Assembly: GCF_016889705.1 (NCBI RefSeq)
Contig: NZ_CP069526.1
Span: 8,150,001-8,214,000, forward strand
Length of the DNA: 64,000 nt
Direction of reading: 5' to 3'
From: Amycolatopsis sp. FDAARGOS 1241
GTDB lineage: Bacteria > Actinomycetota > Actinomycetes > Mycobacteriales > Pseudonocardiaceae
The position numbers and the translations under genes were made by a program. Below the pieces are notes generated by a model that did not search any database, was not told where the DNA came from, and saw only the letters and a program-made list of their open reading frames with translations. Of this stretch, positions 46,441 to 55,593 are shown one piece after another (positions within the stretch are counted from its first letter, which is position 1; every line of letters begins with the position of its first letter).

Positions 46441-46610
46441 CGCTCAGCAGTGCTCGACAGCCTGCTCACCGAAGGAAGCAAGCTCACCACCAACCCGTCC
46501 CGATCGGCAGTGCTCGACAGCCTGCTCACCGAAGGGAAGCAGCCCCACCGCCAACCCCGCCCCGATCGGCAGCACTCACCCCCGCTCACCAAAGGAAACA
46601 GCCCCACCTG
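46441..46610. repeat. tandem repeat, about 60-bp period, nearly three units
   Basis: Units start at 46441, 46501 and 46563. The first two share CAGTGCTCGACAGCCTGCTC and CACCGAAGG; the third is more diverged. The array ends just before the stop of the leftward MFS gene, in its 3' flank. Confidence 0.8.
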
Positions 46611-46616
46611 TTCCGT

Positions 46617-47843
46617 TCAGTGGTGCTCGAGTTCCCGCTCCGCCCGCACCGGCACCGCCGCGATGGCCAGCGCCGGGAAGACCGCGACGACGCAGAACGC
46701 CAGCGCGTACCGCGTGTCCCCGATGAGCAGGCCGAGCAGCGGGGGCGTCAGCGCTCCCGCGATGTTCTGCGCGGTGTTCTGGGTGCCCATCGCGCGCCCC
46801 GACCACGCGACGCCCGCCAGTTCGGCCGACGCCGTGAAGCCGAGGCCGTTGTCGGCGACCGTGATGACCGCGGCGAGGACCAGGGCGGCCAGCACGAGCC
46901 ACAGCCAGGTCGCGTCGCCGACCGCGACGAGGAGCATGACCACGCAGCTGGCGACCGCGAGGTGCCGCATGGGGCGCAGGCGGCTGCCGACGCGGTCGGA
47001 CCACCAGCCCGACCCCAGGCGGCCCAGCGCGCCGAGCACCTGGGCGACCGCGAGGAACACGCCGGCCTGCGACGGGCTCCACTGCTGCTGGGACACGAGG
47101 TACACGGGCGCGAACGCCGACACGGTGAACTGCGGCACCACCAGCAGCGCGCTCGCTCCGTGCACCCGCCACAGCCACGGCTTGCGGTACGGCGACGGCG
47201 GCTTCTCCGCGCCGGCCGCCGGGCGCGGCGGCCGCGGCGGGTCCTGCACGAACACCGCCACCAGCAGCGCCACGACGATCGCCAGCGCGGCCGGCAGCAG
47301 CATCGCCGCCTGGAAACCCCAGCGCGCGGCCAGTGGCGGCAGGCCCACGGCGGCCACGCCGACACCCAGTGGCTGCGCCGTCTGCCGGATGCCCATGGCG
47401 ATGCCGCGTTCGGACTTCGAGAACCAGCCCATCACCACGCGGCCGCTCGCCGCGTTGACGGAGGCCGTGCACGCTCCGGCTACGAAAAACACGCCAAAGA
47501 GCAATCCGATCGGGTGGTTCCACAGTGCGGCGTACACCAGGAGTAACCCCGACGCACCCAGGCCGAGCGCCATGATCAACCGCTCTCCGTAACGGTCCGC
47601 AGCCGCGCCCCACGCGATGAGGGTGAGCAGCAGCCCGATGCTCGGAGCAGCGACGACGGTGCCCGCTTCGGCCAGCGTCAGGCCGTCGGCGGCCCGCATC
47701 GCGGGGACGAGGAACGGCAGGCCGTAGAGGAAGGCGCAACTTGCCGTCTGCGCGGCGAGGCCGAGGGCGAGGATGAGCCACCGTCGGGAACTCGCCTTCT
47801 CCTGCACTCTCGACCCGGTCTCGACCTGCGCCAACCCGCTCAC
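46617..47843 (-). CDS. MFS transporter
   Basis: Major facilitator superfamily membrane protein, 408 aa, with 12 predicted helices in two halves. Typical loop motifs are WGAAADRYGERLIMALGLG between helices 2 and 3 and GWWSDRVGSRLRPMRHL in the second half; VNAASGRVVMGWFSKSERGI and RQTAQPLGVG mark helices 4-5. It resembles the oxalate/formate-antiporter or nitrate/cyanate-like MFS branch, but the substrate cannot be read from sequence. It stands alone between repeats and the adenosine deaminase gene. Confidence 0.9.
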   Translation of the reverse strand: MSGLAQVETGSRVQEKASSRRWLILALGLAAQTASCAFLYGLPFLVPAMRAADGLTLAEAGTVVAAPSIGLLLTLIAWGAAADRYGERLIMALGLGASGLLLVYAALWNHPIGLLFGVFFVAGACTASVNAASGRVVMGWFSKSERGIAMGIRQTAQPLGVGVAAVGLPPLAARWGFQAAMLLPAALAIVVALLVAVFVQDPPRPPRPAAGAEKPPSPYRKPWLWRVHGASALLVVPQFTVSAFAPVYLVSQQQWSPSQAGVFLAVAQVLGALGRLGSGWWSDRVGSRLRPMRHLAVASCVVMLLVAVGDATWLWLVLAALVLAAVITVADNGLGFTASAELAGVAWSGRAMGTQNTAQNIAGALTPPLLGLLIGDTRYALAFCVVAVFPALAIAAVPVRAERELEHH

Positions 47844-47901
47844 CGTCTCACAGTTTGAGAATTGTCTCCTACATTGTGGACTTTAGTTGAGGCGCGCTAA
47901 G

Positions 47902-47931
47902 GAACGCAACCGCCTTCCGGGCGGTCGCGTT
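47902..47931 (-). terminator. terminator of add
   Basis: GAACGCAACCGCC pairs with GGCGGTCGCGTTC (one mismatch), 14 bases past the adenosine deaminase stop. Confidence 0.7.
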
Positions 47932-47944
47932 CGGCGGCGCGGGG

Positions 47945-49036
47945 TCAGGCCAGGGCGGCGTACCCGGGCTTGATGACCTTGTCGATCAACGCGAGCCGGG
48001 AGTCGAAATCGAGGAACGCGGATTTCATGGCATTGATCGTGAACCAGCGAAGATCATCGAGACCGAACCCGAACGTGGTCGCCAGGGCGGTGAATTCACT
48101 GGTCATCGTGCACCCGCTCATCAGCCGGTTGTCGGTGTTGACCGTGACCCGGAAGTGCAGCCGGGCGAGCTGCGCGATCGGGTGCTCGGCGAACGAGACG
48201 ACCGTGCCCGTCTGGACGTTGGACGTCGGGCAGATCTCCAACGGTATGCGGCGGTCCCGGACGTAGCTCGCCAGCCGTCCAAGGTGGACGGTTCCGTCCG
48301 AATCGGTCTTGATGTCCTCGACGATCCGCACACCGTGGCCGAGCCGTTCGGCGCCGCAATACTGGATGGCCTCCCAAATCGACGGCAACCCGAATGCCTC
48401 GCCCGCGTGAATGGTGAAATGCGCGTTGTTCTGCCGCAAATAGTCGAATGCGTCGAGATTCCGGGTGGGCGGAAAACCGTCCTCGGGGCCGGCGATGTCG
48501 AAGCCCGCGACGCCCGAGTCGCGGTACCGCACCGCCAGTTCGGCGATCTCGAGCGCCCGGGCGTGCTGGCGCATCGCGCACAGCAACGTGCGGACCTGGA
48601 TCGCGCCACCCGCAGCGGCCACGCGGCGTGTTCCCTCGACGAAACCGGTCTGGACCGCTTCGACCACCGCATCGAGTGACAGTCCGCGTTCGACGAACAG
48701 CTCCGGTGCGTAGCGCACCTCGGCGTAGACGACGCCGTCGGCCGCGAGGTCCTCCACGGCTTCGGCCGCGACCCTGACCAGCGCTTCCTCGGTCTGCATG
48801 ACTCCGCAGGTGTGGGCGAAGGTTTCGAGGTAGGACACGAGGGAGCCGGAGTCGGCGGCGTCGCGGAACCAGCGGCCGAGCGCCTCGACGTCGGTGGTGG
48901 GCAGGGCGGCGTAGCCGGTCGCGTCGGCGAGCTCGACGACGGTGGCCGGGCGGAGGCCGCCGTCCAGGTGGTCGTGCAGCAGCACCTTGGGGGCGCGGCG
49001 CAGGGTCTCTGCGCTCAGCGGGGTTACGTCTGACAT
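47945..49036 (-). CDS. add: adenosine deaminase
   Basis: Zinc amidohydrolase converting adenosine and deoxyadenosine to inosine and deoxyinosine; 363 aa. Metal ligands are HDHLDGG (His21, His23), [17 protein letters not shown] with the catalytic Glu, and [11 protein letters not shown]; the substrate-contact end is [10 protein letters not shown] and [12 protein letters not shown]. It serves purine nucleoside salvage alongside the nearby importer and pyrimidine enzymes, but is transcribed separately: 2.5 kb with a coiled-coil gene and repeats separates it from the rest. Confidence 0.96.
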   Translation of the reverse strand: MSDVTPLSAETLRRAPKVLLHDHLDGGLRPATVVELADATGYAALPTTDVEALGRWFRDAADSGSLVSYLETFAHTCGVMQTEEALVRVAAEAVEDLAADGVVYAEVRYAPELFVERGLSLDAVVEAVQTGFVEGTRRVAAAGGAIQVRTLLCAMRQHARALEIAELAVRYRDSGVAGFDIAGPEDGFPPTRNLDAFDYLRQNNAHFTIHAGEAFGLPSIWEAIQYCGAERLGHGVRIVEDIKTDSDGTVHLGRLASYVRDRRIPLEICPTSNVQTGTVVSFAEHPIAQLARLHFRVTVNTDNRLMSGCTMTSEFTALATTFGFGLDDLRWFTINAMKSAFLDFDSRLALIDKVIKPGYAALA

Positions 49037-49247
49037 GCACCAACGGTAGTCTCGTTGTCATTCCCCTACATGGCGGTAACGCTCGGCGTCGAGGCAACCC
49101 TCAGCTTTGACGATCAAGGAAGGAATCGGCCATCCGGGTAACGGGCTTGTTATCCCGTCTTGGCGGGGGCCACACGCACAGCAATTTTTCAGTCGATAAG
49201 CTTCGGGCCACGTCCCTTCCATTTCCCCGCCGACGAAGGACACAGCA

Positions 49248-50342
49248 GTGACCACTGACAACCACATTGCCGCTCCGTCCTTCGACCGGATGCGCAACAT
49301 GCTGGTGCGCGCGGCCGAGGTGCGCGAGAGCGAACAGCAGCAGATCTTCGACGCGCTGGACGACATCTACGCCCGGCTCGCGCCGGTCGACTCGCTGGGC
49401 GCGGTGCGCAAGCGGCTGTCCGAGATGCCCGACCGCACCGAGGTCGGCGTGATCGCGGAGCGCCTCGACGAGGCCATGACGCGCCTGGAGGCCCAGGACA
49501 ACGCGATCGCGGCCCTCACGCACGCCGTCGAGAGCATCGTGGACAAGCTGGCCAAGCCCTTCGCGCAGCTCGACGGCCGGCTCGACGGCGTCGCGGCGCG
49601 CTTCGAGGGTGTCGCGGGCCGGATGGACGGGCTCGAGGACAAGCTGCAGAACATCCACCGCCGACTCGACGAGCTGGGTGGGCACTTGGACAAGCAGGAC
49701 GGCAAGCTCGACACCATCCCGCAGACCACGCAGGGCCCGGTGCGCGAGCGCATCGAGCTGGCGGAGGCGAACCTGCGCGAGCGCATCGAGACGGTGGACC
49801 ACGAGCTGCGCTCGCGCGTCGACGAGCTCGACCGCGCGACCAAGGAGCGCATCGGCAGCACCACCGACGCCCTGCGCACCGCGATCACCGAGACCGGCGA
49901 GATGGTGGACGCCTCCGAGCGCCTCGAGAACCTCGTCACCCGTCTCGACACGGTCACCCAGCGCCTCGACGACCTGGGCAACCGCCTCGACAAGGTCGAA
50001 GACGGCTTCGCCTCCCAGCTCGGCGACCTCGACGGCTCGATCAAGACCGGCCTCTCCAAGGTCGAGGGCACCCTCTCCAAGCAGCCCGACACCGACTCGG
50101 TCGACTCCCTGGTCCGCCGCTCGAACGACGAGTCGGTCCGCCGCATCGGCGGCCAGCTCGACGAAGCCATGGCGACGTTCGCAGAGCTCATGCTCGGTGG
50201 CGGGCCCGCGGTGCAGCAGATCGCCCCGCCGCCGCCGGCCCCGCGCCAGCCGCGCCGCAGCTCGCGCAACGGCCGCTCCCCGAAGGCCGCGGACCCGAAG
50301 GCGAAGAACGGCTCCGAAGCCGACGACACGGCTGGTGAGTGA
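49248..50342 (+). CDS. long coiled-coil protein
   Basis: Protein of 364 aa from GTG 49248, with GAAGGA upstream. Residues ~20-290 are almost entirely heptad-like and apolipoprotein-like helices with recurring RLD-x-L/V units, e.g. LVTRLDTVTQRLDDLGNRLD. The end is Pro-rich (APPPPPAPRQPRRSSRNGRS) and basic, then acidic. No signal peptide or membrane segment is seen. Similar proteins occur in Pseudonocardiaceae with unknown function; a scaffold or DNA/cell-pole binding role is possible. It is divergent from add and followed by a perfect terminator. Confidence 0.85.
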   Translation: MTTDNHIAAPSFDRMRNMLVRAAEVRESEQQQIFDALDDIYARLAPVDSLGAVRKRLSEMPDRTEVGVIAERLDEAMTRLEAQDNAIAALTHAVESIVDKLAKPFAQLDGRLDGVAARFEGVAGRMDGLEDKLQNIHRRLDELGGHLDKQDGKLDTIPQTTQGPVRERIELAEANLRERIETVDHELRSRVDELDRATKERIGSTTDALRTAITETGEMVDASERLENLVTRLDTVTQRLDDLGNRLDKVEDGFASQLGDLDGSIKTGLSKVEGTLSKQPDTDSVDSLVRRSNDESVRRIGGQLDEAMATFAELMLGGGPAVQQIAPPPPAPRQPRRSSRNGRSPKAADPKAKNGSEADDTAGE

Positions 50343-50361
50343 CGTCTGAGCGCTTGAACAG

Positions 50362-50393
50362 GTGCCCCCCGCCGGCCGGCGGGGGGCACTTTT
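50362..50393 (+). terminator. intrinsic terminator of the coiled-coil gene
   Basis: Perfect 12-bp stem (50362-50373 with 50378-50389, loop GGCC) followed by TTTT, the clearest Rho-independent terminator in the window. Confidence 0.92.
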
Positions 50394-50630
50394 GTGTCTG
50401 GGATTGGTTCGGTGGGTGTGGGCTACCGAGACCGCCGGCTGCTGGCTACCCGTTTCGGTCGGCGAACGTCTGGACAACGACGACCCCACGACCTGGCCTG
50501 AACCACCGCACGGACGCCTCGGCCCGCCTCTGCTACGGACCACACCGAGCCCATCCCGCATCGGTCCGACACTCGCCATAGACCCCACACCTACCTGCCG
50601 CGAGGGAGAACCCAAGGCCGCCACCACATC

Positions 50631-50860
50631 GGTTCAAACCACCCCGACCCGCCACGGCGGGGCTCTCGAGACTTCAGTACATCGGTTCAAACCAGACCGA
50701 CCCGCCACGACACGCCCCCCAGACCACACCACACCGGGTTCAAACCACACCAACCCGCCACGACACACCCCCAGACCGCACCACACCGGGTTCAAACCAT
50801 GCCGACCGGCCGCGACGCGGAACGTCAAGGCCACACCACATCCGCTCGAACCACGCCGAG
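50631..50860. repeat. tandem repeat, 53-bp period, four to five units
   Basis: GGTTCAAACC followed by a C/A-rich tail recurs at 50631, 50684, 50737 and 50789; a fifth decayed unit begins near 50842. Units differ at many positions, so the array is older than the 19-bp array at 20.6 kb. The core GGTTCAAACC is itself nearly palindromic. Confidence 0.85.
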
Positions 50861-50942
50861 CACATCGACGGAAGACCAGAGGCCGCGACATCGGCGGCAA
50901 CCGGGCGCGTGAGAGCTGCCGGCTGCCAATCCCCCGAGTCGG

Positions 50943-51060
50943 AGACAAGCCCCCGCCCTCCCGAGGGGGCGTCCCCGAGTCCATTCTACCGGCCACCACC
51001 GACAAAACCCCTGGCCAAGCACGGAACGGGCCAAGCTGTCCACAACTCGGCGGTGGTGTG
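50943..51060 (-). repeat. dispersed intergenic repeat, copy 2
   Basis: Second copy of the element at 46228-46345, in the same orientation, with the same blocks in the same order and about the same spacing. On the minus strand TAGAAT could serve as a -10 box, but no gene follows. Confidence 0.7.
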
Positions 51061-51212
51061 GACGAGTCGCCAAGACAGTCCAGCCGGCGTCACACACGCG
51101 GGTATAAGACCCGACCATGGAGGCCACAGCACCAGTGGAGCCCGGCGGTTGCGCACGAAGCCCAGGCGGCGGTTCTGGCACAACACACCACACCCCAGGC
51201 GAGGCCCAGCAA

Positions 51213-51550
51213 ACAGCCGAACCTGGCCAGACCAAGAACATCGCCGAACGGGCCCATCGGAGGACTTCAGCCGAACCCGAACATCACCCAGACAGGCGGA
51301 ACTGGCCGAACCAGGTGCATCGCCGAACCGCCGCCGAAGGACGTTGGCCGAACCCCGAACATCACCGAGACAGCCGGACCTGGCCGAACCAGCTGCATCA
51401 CCGAACGGACCCACCCCAGAACCTCAGCCGAACCCCGACCATCACCCAGACAGCCGAACCCCACCGAACCAAGAACACCACCCAACGTCCCCACCGCTGA
51501 ACCCCAGCCAACCCCGAACATCGCCAAGCAGGCCGGTCCTCACCGAACCA
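51213..51550. repeat. tandem repeat, 78-80-bp period, four units plus a partial fifth
   Basis: Units start at 51213, 51292, 51370 and 51450, with a partial unit from 51529 to the deoA stop. Each contains ACAGCCGAACCTGGCC-like and CCGAACATCACC-like blocks. Both strands stay open over long distances but the translations are Pro/Thr/Arg-rich and differ between frames, so I consider it non-coding. It forms the 3' flank of the deoA operon. Confidence 0.85.
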
Positions 51551-51552
51551 CC

Positions 51553-52830
51553 TCAGGCCCGGATCGTCTCCAGGACGATCGGCCCGGGGGCCGGCGCGGT
51601 GTCCGCGACGGTGAACGCCCCGGTGAGCGCCTCCAGGGCCCCCGGCACCGCGGCGGGAGTGTCCGTGTGCAGCTCCAGCAACGGCTCCCCCGCCACTACC
51701 CGGTCGCCCGGTTTGGCGAGGCACAGGACGCCCGCGGCGGCCTGCACCGGGTCCTCCTTGCGCGCCCGCCCGGCGCCCAGGCGCCAGGCAGCGACACCGA
51801 CGGCGTAAGCGTCGAGCGAAGCCACCACCCCCGAAGCCGGCGCCGGGACCACGTGGACGTGACCGGGCGCCGGCAGCGGGGCCGAAGGGTCACCGCCCTG
51901 GGCGGTGATCATCCGGCACCACACCTCGTACGCCTCACCCGAAGCGAGCACCGCGGCCGGATCCACTGAGGACAGCCCCGCGAGCGCAAGCATCTCCCGG
52001 GCCAGCGCCACCGTCAGCGCGACCACGTCGGCCGGACCGCCGCCCTGCAGAACGGACACCGACTCGGCGACCTCGACGGCGTTGCCGACGGCCCGGCCCA
52101 GAGGCACGTTCATGTCCGTGATCAACGCCGTCGTCGCGACACCGTGGGCCGAACCGATCGAGACCAAAGTGGAGGCCAGAACACGAGCGTCCTCGACGGT
52201 TTTCATGAAGGCACCCGAACCCGCCTTCACGTCCAGCACCAAGCCGGAAGCGCCCTCCGCGATCTTCTTCGACATGATCGACGACGCGATCAACGGCACC
52301 GACTCCACCGTCGACGTCACGTCCCGGAGGGCGTAGAGCTTCTTGTCCGCCGGAGCCAGGCCGTCGGTGGGCGCGCAGACGACCGCGCCCACCGAGGACA
52401 GCTGCGCGGAAATCTCCGACAACGACAACGCCGCGCGCCAGCCCGGGATCGACTCCAGTTTGTCGAGAGTCCCACCGGTGTGGCCGAGGCCGCGCCCCGA
52501 CAGCTGGGGCACGGCGGCGCCGCAAGCAGCGACCAGCGGCGCCAGGGGCAACGTGATCTTGTCCCCGACGCCACCTGTCGAATGCTTGTCGACCGTCGGG
52601 CGCGACGCGGGCAAGGACAGCCGTGAGCCCGACTCGATCATCGCCAGCGTCCAGCGGGCGATCTCCTCGGCCGACATCCCTCGCAGGAAGATCGCCATGG
52701 CCAGCGCGGCCATCTGCTCTTCGGCCACCACGCCGCGTGTGTAGGCGTCCACGACCCAGTCGATCTGCGCGTCGGACAGCCGGCCGCCGTCGCGTTTGGT
52801 GCGGATGACGTCCACGGCCGTGAGGGTCAC
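51553..52830 (-). CDS. deoA: thymidine phosphorylase
   Basis: Pyrimidine-nucleoside phosphorylase, 425 aa, cleaving thymidine or deoxyuridine with phosphate to the base and deoxyribose-1-phosphate. Key motifs: DVIRTKRDGGRLSDAQIDW, phosphate site KHSTGGVGDKITLPLAPLVA, SGRGLGHTGGTLDKLESIPG, DVKAGSGAFMKT and the C-terminal swivel domain. GTG 52830 overlaps the cytidine deaminase stop by four bases. It ends the nucleoside operon. A phosphopentomutase, needed before DeoC, is not in the window. Confidence 0.96.
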   Translation of the reverse strand: MTLTAVDVIRTKRDGGRLSDAQIDWVVDAYTRGVVAEEQMAALAMAIFLRGMSAEEIARWTLAMIESGSRLSLPASRPTVDKHSTGGVGDKITLPLAPLVAACGAAVPQLSGRGLGHTGGTLDKLESIPGWRAALSLSEISAQLSSVGAVVCAPTDGLAPADKKLYALRDVTSTVESVPLIASSIMSKKIAEGASGLVLDVKAGSGAFMKTVEDARVLASTLVSIGSAHGVATTALITDMNVPLGRAVGNAVEVAESVSVLQGGGPADVVALTVALAREMLALAGLSSVDPAAVLASGEAYEVWCRMITAQGGDPSAPLPAPGHVHVVPAPASGVVASLDAYAVGVAAWRLGAGRARKEDPVQAAAGVLCLAKPGDRVVAGEPLLELHTDTPAAVPGALEALTGAFTVADTAPAPGPIVLETIRA

Positions 52831-53216
52831 GGCAAGTCCTCCGGACCGAACGCGTCCGGCAGCACGTCCGACATCGGCAGCACGCCGCGCGGGGTGTCCA
52901 CCAGGCACGCGGACCCGCCGAGTTCGAACAGGATCTGCCGGCAGCGCCCGCACGGCATGAGCAGTTCACCCTCGCCGCTGCGGCACGCGACGGCGACCAG
53001 TCGGCCGCCGCCGGAGAGCCGCAGCTGGCCGGCCATCGTGCATTCCGCACAGAGCCCCAGGCCGTACGAGGCGTTCTCGACGTTGCAGCCCGTCACGACG
53101 CGGCCGTCGTCCACGATGCCGGCAACGCCGACGTGCAGGCCCGAGTACGGCGCGTACGCCAGCGCAGCAGCCGAAACCGCCGAAGCGCGCAGCGCTTCCC
53201 AATCCACGTCAGCCAT
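52827..53216 (-). CDS. cdd: cytidine deaminase
   Basis: Homotetrameric zinc enzyme turning cytidine/deoxycytidine to uridine/deoxyuridine; 129 aa. Substrate-binding AYAPYSGLHVGVAG and NVENASYGLGLCAECTMAGQ with zinc-site CAE, and the second ligand pair in MPCGRCRQILFELGG are all present. The start overlaps the permease stop (TGATG). Its products feed the following thymidine phosphorylase gene. Confidence 0.96.
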   Translation of the reverse strand: MADVDWEALRASAVSAAALAYAPYSGLHVGVAGIVDDGRVVTGCNVENASYGLGLCAECTMAGQLRLSGGGRLVAVACRSGEGELLMPCGRCRQILFELGGSACLVDTPRGVLPMSDVLPDAFGPEDLP

Positions 53217-54499
53217 CAGTCGCCTTCACCTCGCCGGTACGGTGCGCCGTCGGCCTTCGGGGGCCGTAGCCGTTGCGACGCGACGGCCAGCACGATCAGC
53301 GTCACGAAGTGCGCCGTGTACGGGATCAGGTCGCTCGGCAGGGTGTCGTTCGTCCAGTAGATCGCGTACAGCACGCCCGCGCCGACCACGCCCAGGGCCG
53401 CCGCCAGCCACTGACGCCGGATCAGCTGCACCACCACGATGATGGCCAGCAGGATGACCGCGCCGTACAGCAGCGCGAGCACCGCCTCACCACCGCCGGC
53501 GAGCTGGAGACCGTCGGCGTACCCGAACAGCGCGGCGCCGCCGAGGAGGCCGCCCGGCCGCCAGTTGCCGAAGATCATCGCGGCGAGACCGATGTACCCG
53601 CGGCCGTTGGTCTGGTTCTCGAGGTAGTCCGCGCCGCCCTTGAGCAGCACCAGCGAAGCGCCACCCATGCCGGCGAAGCCGCCCGAGATCAGCACGCCCA
53701 CGTACTTGTACCGGTAGACGTTGACGCCCAGCGATTCCGCGGCCACCGGGTTCTCGCCACAGGAGCGCAGCCGCAGGCCGAACCGCGTGCGCCACAGGAT
53801 CCAGTAGCTCACCGGGACGAGGATGATCGCGAGCATCGTCAGCGGTGCGACCCCGGTGACGAGCCCGCGCAGGATGCCGGCGACGTCCGAGATGCCCACG
53901 CGCTGCTCGTTCTCGAGCGTGCCCAGCCAGTCGGACAGGCCCGACGCCGAGTACGTGTCGAACTTCGGCAACGGCGGCGACTGTCGCGGGTTGCCCGAGA
54001 TCGGCTCGAAGATCAGGTTCGCGAGGTACTTCGCGACGCCGAGCCCCAGCAGGTTGATCGCCACACCGGAAACAATGTGGTTGACGTTGAACGTCACTGT
54101 CGCCACCGCGTGCAGCAGTCCGCCGAGCGCGCCGAACGCGATGGCCGCCAGCAAGCCGATCCACACACCGCCGTAGTACGCGCCCCAGGCCGCGCCCCAC
54201 GTGCCGAGGATCATCATGCCCTCGAGGCCGATGTTGACCACACCCGCGCGCTCGGCCCACAGACCGCCCAGCGCGCACAGCAGGATCGGCAGGGCGAGCC
54301 GCACCGCGGTCGACGCCGTGTTGCTCGACGTCAGCGCCGAAACGCCGGTGGCGTAGGACGCCGTGGACATCACCGCGATCGAGACCACGGCCCAGATCAC
54401 GCCGCGCAGCCAGCCCGGAACGCGGCGGCGCCGGCGCTCGACCGGCATCGGCATCCCGGCGTCGGGCTCCGGGCGGGAGAACTCCGTCACCTGGCTCAC
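53216..54499 (-). CDS. nucleoside ABC transporter permease (second subunit)
   Basis: Permease of 427 aa, about ten hydrophobic segments, of the BMP-linked family (NupQ/YufQ-like). Marked by ALPILLCALGGLWAERAGVV, NIGLEGMMILGTWGAAW, TFNVNHIVSGVAINLLGLG and RFGLRLRSCGENPVAAESLG. The last ~90 residues add two or three helices beyond the usual length of this subunit. GTG 54499 overlaps the upstream permease stop by four bases. Together with the other permease it forms the nucleoside channel. Confidence 0.93.
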   Translation of the reverse strand: MSQVTEFSRPEPDAGMPMPVERRRRRVPGWLRGVIWAVVSIAVMSTASYATGVSALTSSNTASTAVRLALPILLCALGGLWAERAGVVNIGLEGMMILGTWGAAWGAYYGGVWIGLLAAIAFGALGGLLHAVATVTFNVNHIVSGVAINLLGLGVAKYLANLIFEPISGNPRQSPPLPKFDTYSASGLSDWLGTLENEQRVGISDVAGILRGLVTGVAPLTMLAIILVPVSYWILWRTRFGLRLRSCGENPVAAESLGVNVYRYKYVGVLISGGFAGMGGASLVLLKGGADYLENQTNGRGYIGLAAMIFGNWRPGGLLGGAALFGYADGLQLAGGGEAVLALLYGAVILLAIIVVVQLIRRQWLAAALGVVGAGVLYAIYWTNDTLPSDLIPYTAHFVTLIVLAVASQRLRPPKADGAPYRRGEGD

Positions 54500-55593
54500 A
54501 CCGCACCTCCTTCCGCGACCGACGCGGTCTTGCGCCCGTTGCGGCCGAGTGCCCGGCCCACCCTGCGTTGCTCGGCCGCCAGGTCGGCGCGGCGCACGAT
54601 CTCGTACGCGACCACGACCGACAGCACGATGACACCCTGCATGATCGTCGCGATCTCCTTGGACACGTTGATCTGCTCCAGCGATACCGCGGAGGTGTCG
54701 AGGAACGCCCACAGCAGCGCGCCGAACGCGATGCCGCCGGGGTGGTTGCGGCCCAGCAGCGCGACGGCGATGCCGGTGAAGCCGTACATCTGTGTTGCCG
54801 TGATGCCGTAGCTGTAGTCGCGGCCGAGCAGCTCGGGCATGGCGACCAGGCCGGCCACCGCGCCCGAGAGGATCATCGCGATCAGCGTCATGCGCGTGGC
54901 GCTGACGCCGCCGGCCGTCGCGGCGGTCGACGACTCACCGCTGGCCTTGAGCTCGAAGCCGAACCGTGTGCGGTTGAGCATGAACCAGTACGCGATGCCG
55001 AGCGCGATCGCGATGAACACGAACCCGAACAGCACACCCGAGCCGATCGGGATGCCCGGGATCCGGCCCGACGGCGCGATCGTGCGCGTGCCGATGTTGT
55101 TGCCGGTCTGCACGCCGAACTGGTCGGCGTTGACGAGGAACGCGATGATGCCGGCGACGATCGAGTTCAGCATGATCGTCGAGATGACCTCGCTGACGCC
55201 GCGGGTCACCTTCAGCACCGCGGGGATCGTCGCGTACAGCGCGCCGGCGAGGACCGCGACGATCAAGATCACGATCGTGTGGATGACCGGCGGCAGCTGC
55301 AGCGCGCCGCCGATGATGGCCGCGACCACCGCCGCGAACCGGTACTGGCCCTCGACACCGATGTTGAACAGGTTCATCTGGAAGCCGATGGCCACCGCGA
55401 GCCCGGACAGGTAGTACACCGTCGCGAGGTTCACCGTGTCGACGGCGGTGGAGCCCTTGAACAGCTGCCCCACCATGGTCCCGTACGCCTGCAACGGGTC
55501 GGCGCCGGAGATGACGAGCGCGATCGCCGAGAGCACCACGGCGAACACGATCGCGAGCAGAGGCGGCAGCAGCCGCGTGCGCCACGAACTCAT
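54496..55593 (-). CDS. nucleoside ABC transporter permease (first subunit)
   Basis: Permease of 365 aa (NupP/YufP-like) with FNIGVEGQYRFAAVVAAIIG, TRGVSEVISTIMLNSIVAGI and RFGFELKASGESSTAATAGG, the standard pattern of the long permease in BMP-type importers. Helices are spread over the whole length; the C-terminus is basic and cytoplasmic. It overlaps both neighbours by four bases. Confidence 0.94.
   Translation of the reverse strand: MSSWRTRLLPPLLAIVFAVVLSAIALVISGADPLQAYGTMVGQLFKGSTAVDTVNLATVYYLSGLAVAIGFQMNLFNIGVEGQYRFAAVVAAIIGGALQLPPVIHTIVILIVAVLAGALYATIPAVLKVTRGVSEVISTIMLNSIVAGIIAFLVNADQFGVQTGNNIGTRTIAPSGRIPGIPIGSGVLFGFVFIAIALGIAYWFMLNRTRFGFELKASGESSTAATAGGVSATRMTLIAMILSGAVAGLVAMPELLGRDYSYGITATQMYGFTGIAVALLGRNHPGGIAFGALLWAFLDTSAVSLEQINVSKEIATIMQGVIVLSVVVAYEIVRRADLAAEQRRVGRALGRNGRKTASVAEGGAV

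Noticed and set aside
50631..50800. Repeated GGTTCAAACC as tRNA T-loops
   Set aside because: The flanks do not form T stems and recur with a 53-bp period of unrelated sequence.
50362..51969. Very long open frame across the repeat zone
   Set aside because: It runs over tandem repeats of non-triplet period, has no consistent family signature, starts inside a terminator and ends antisense within deoA.
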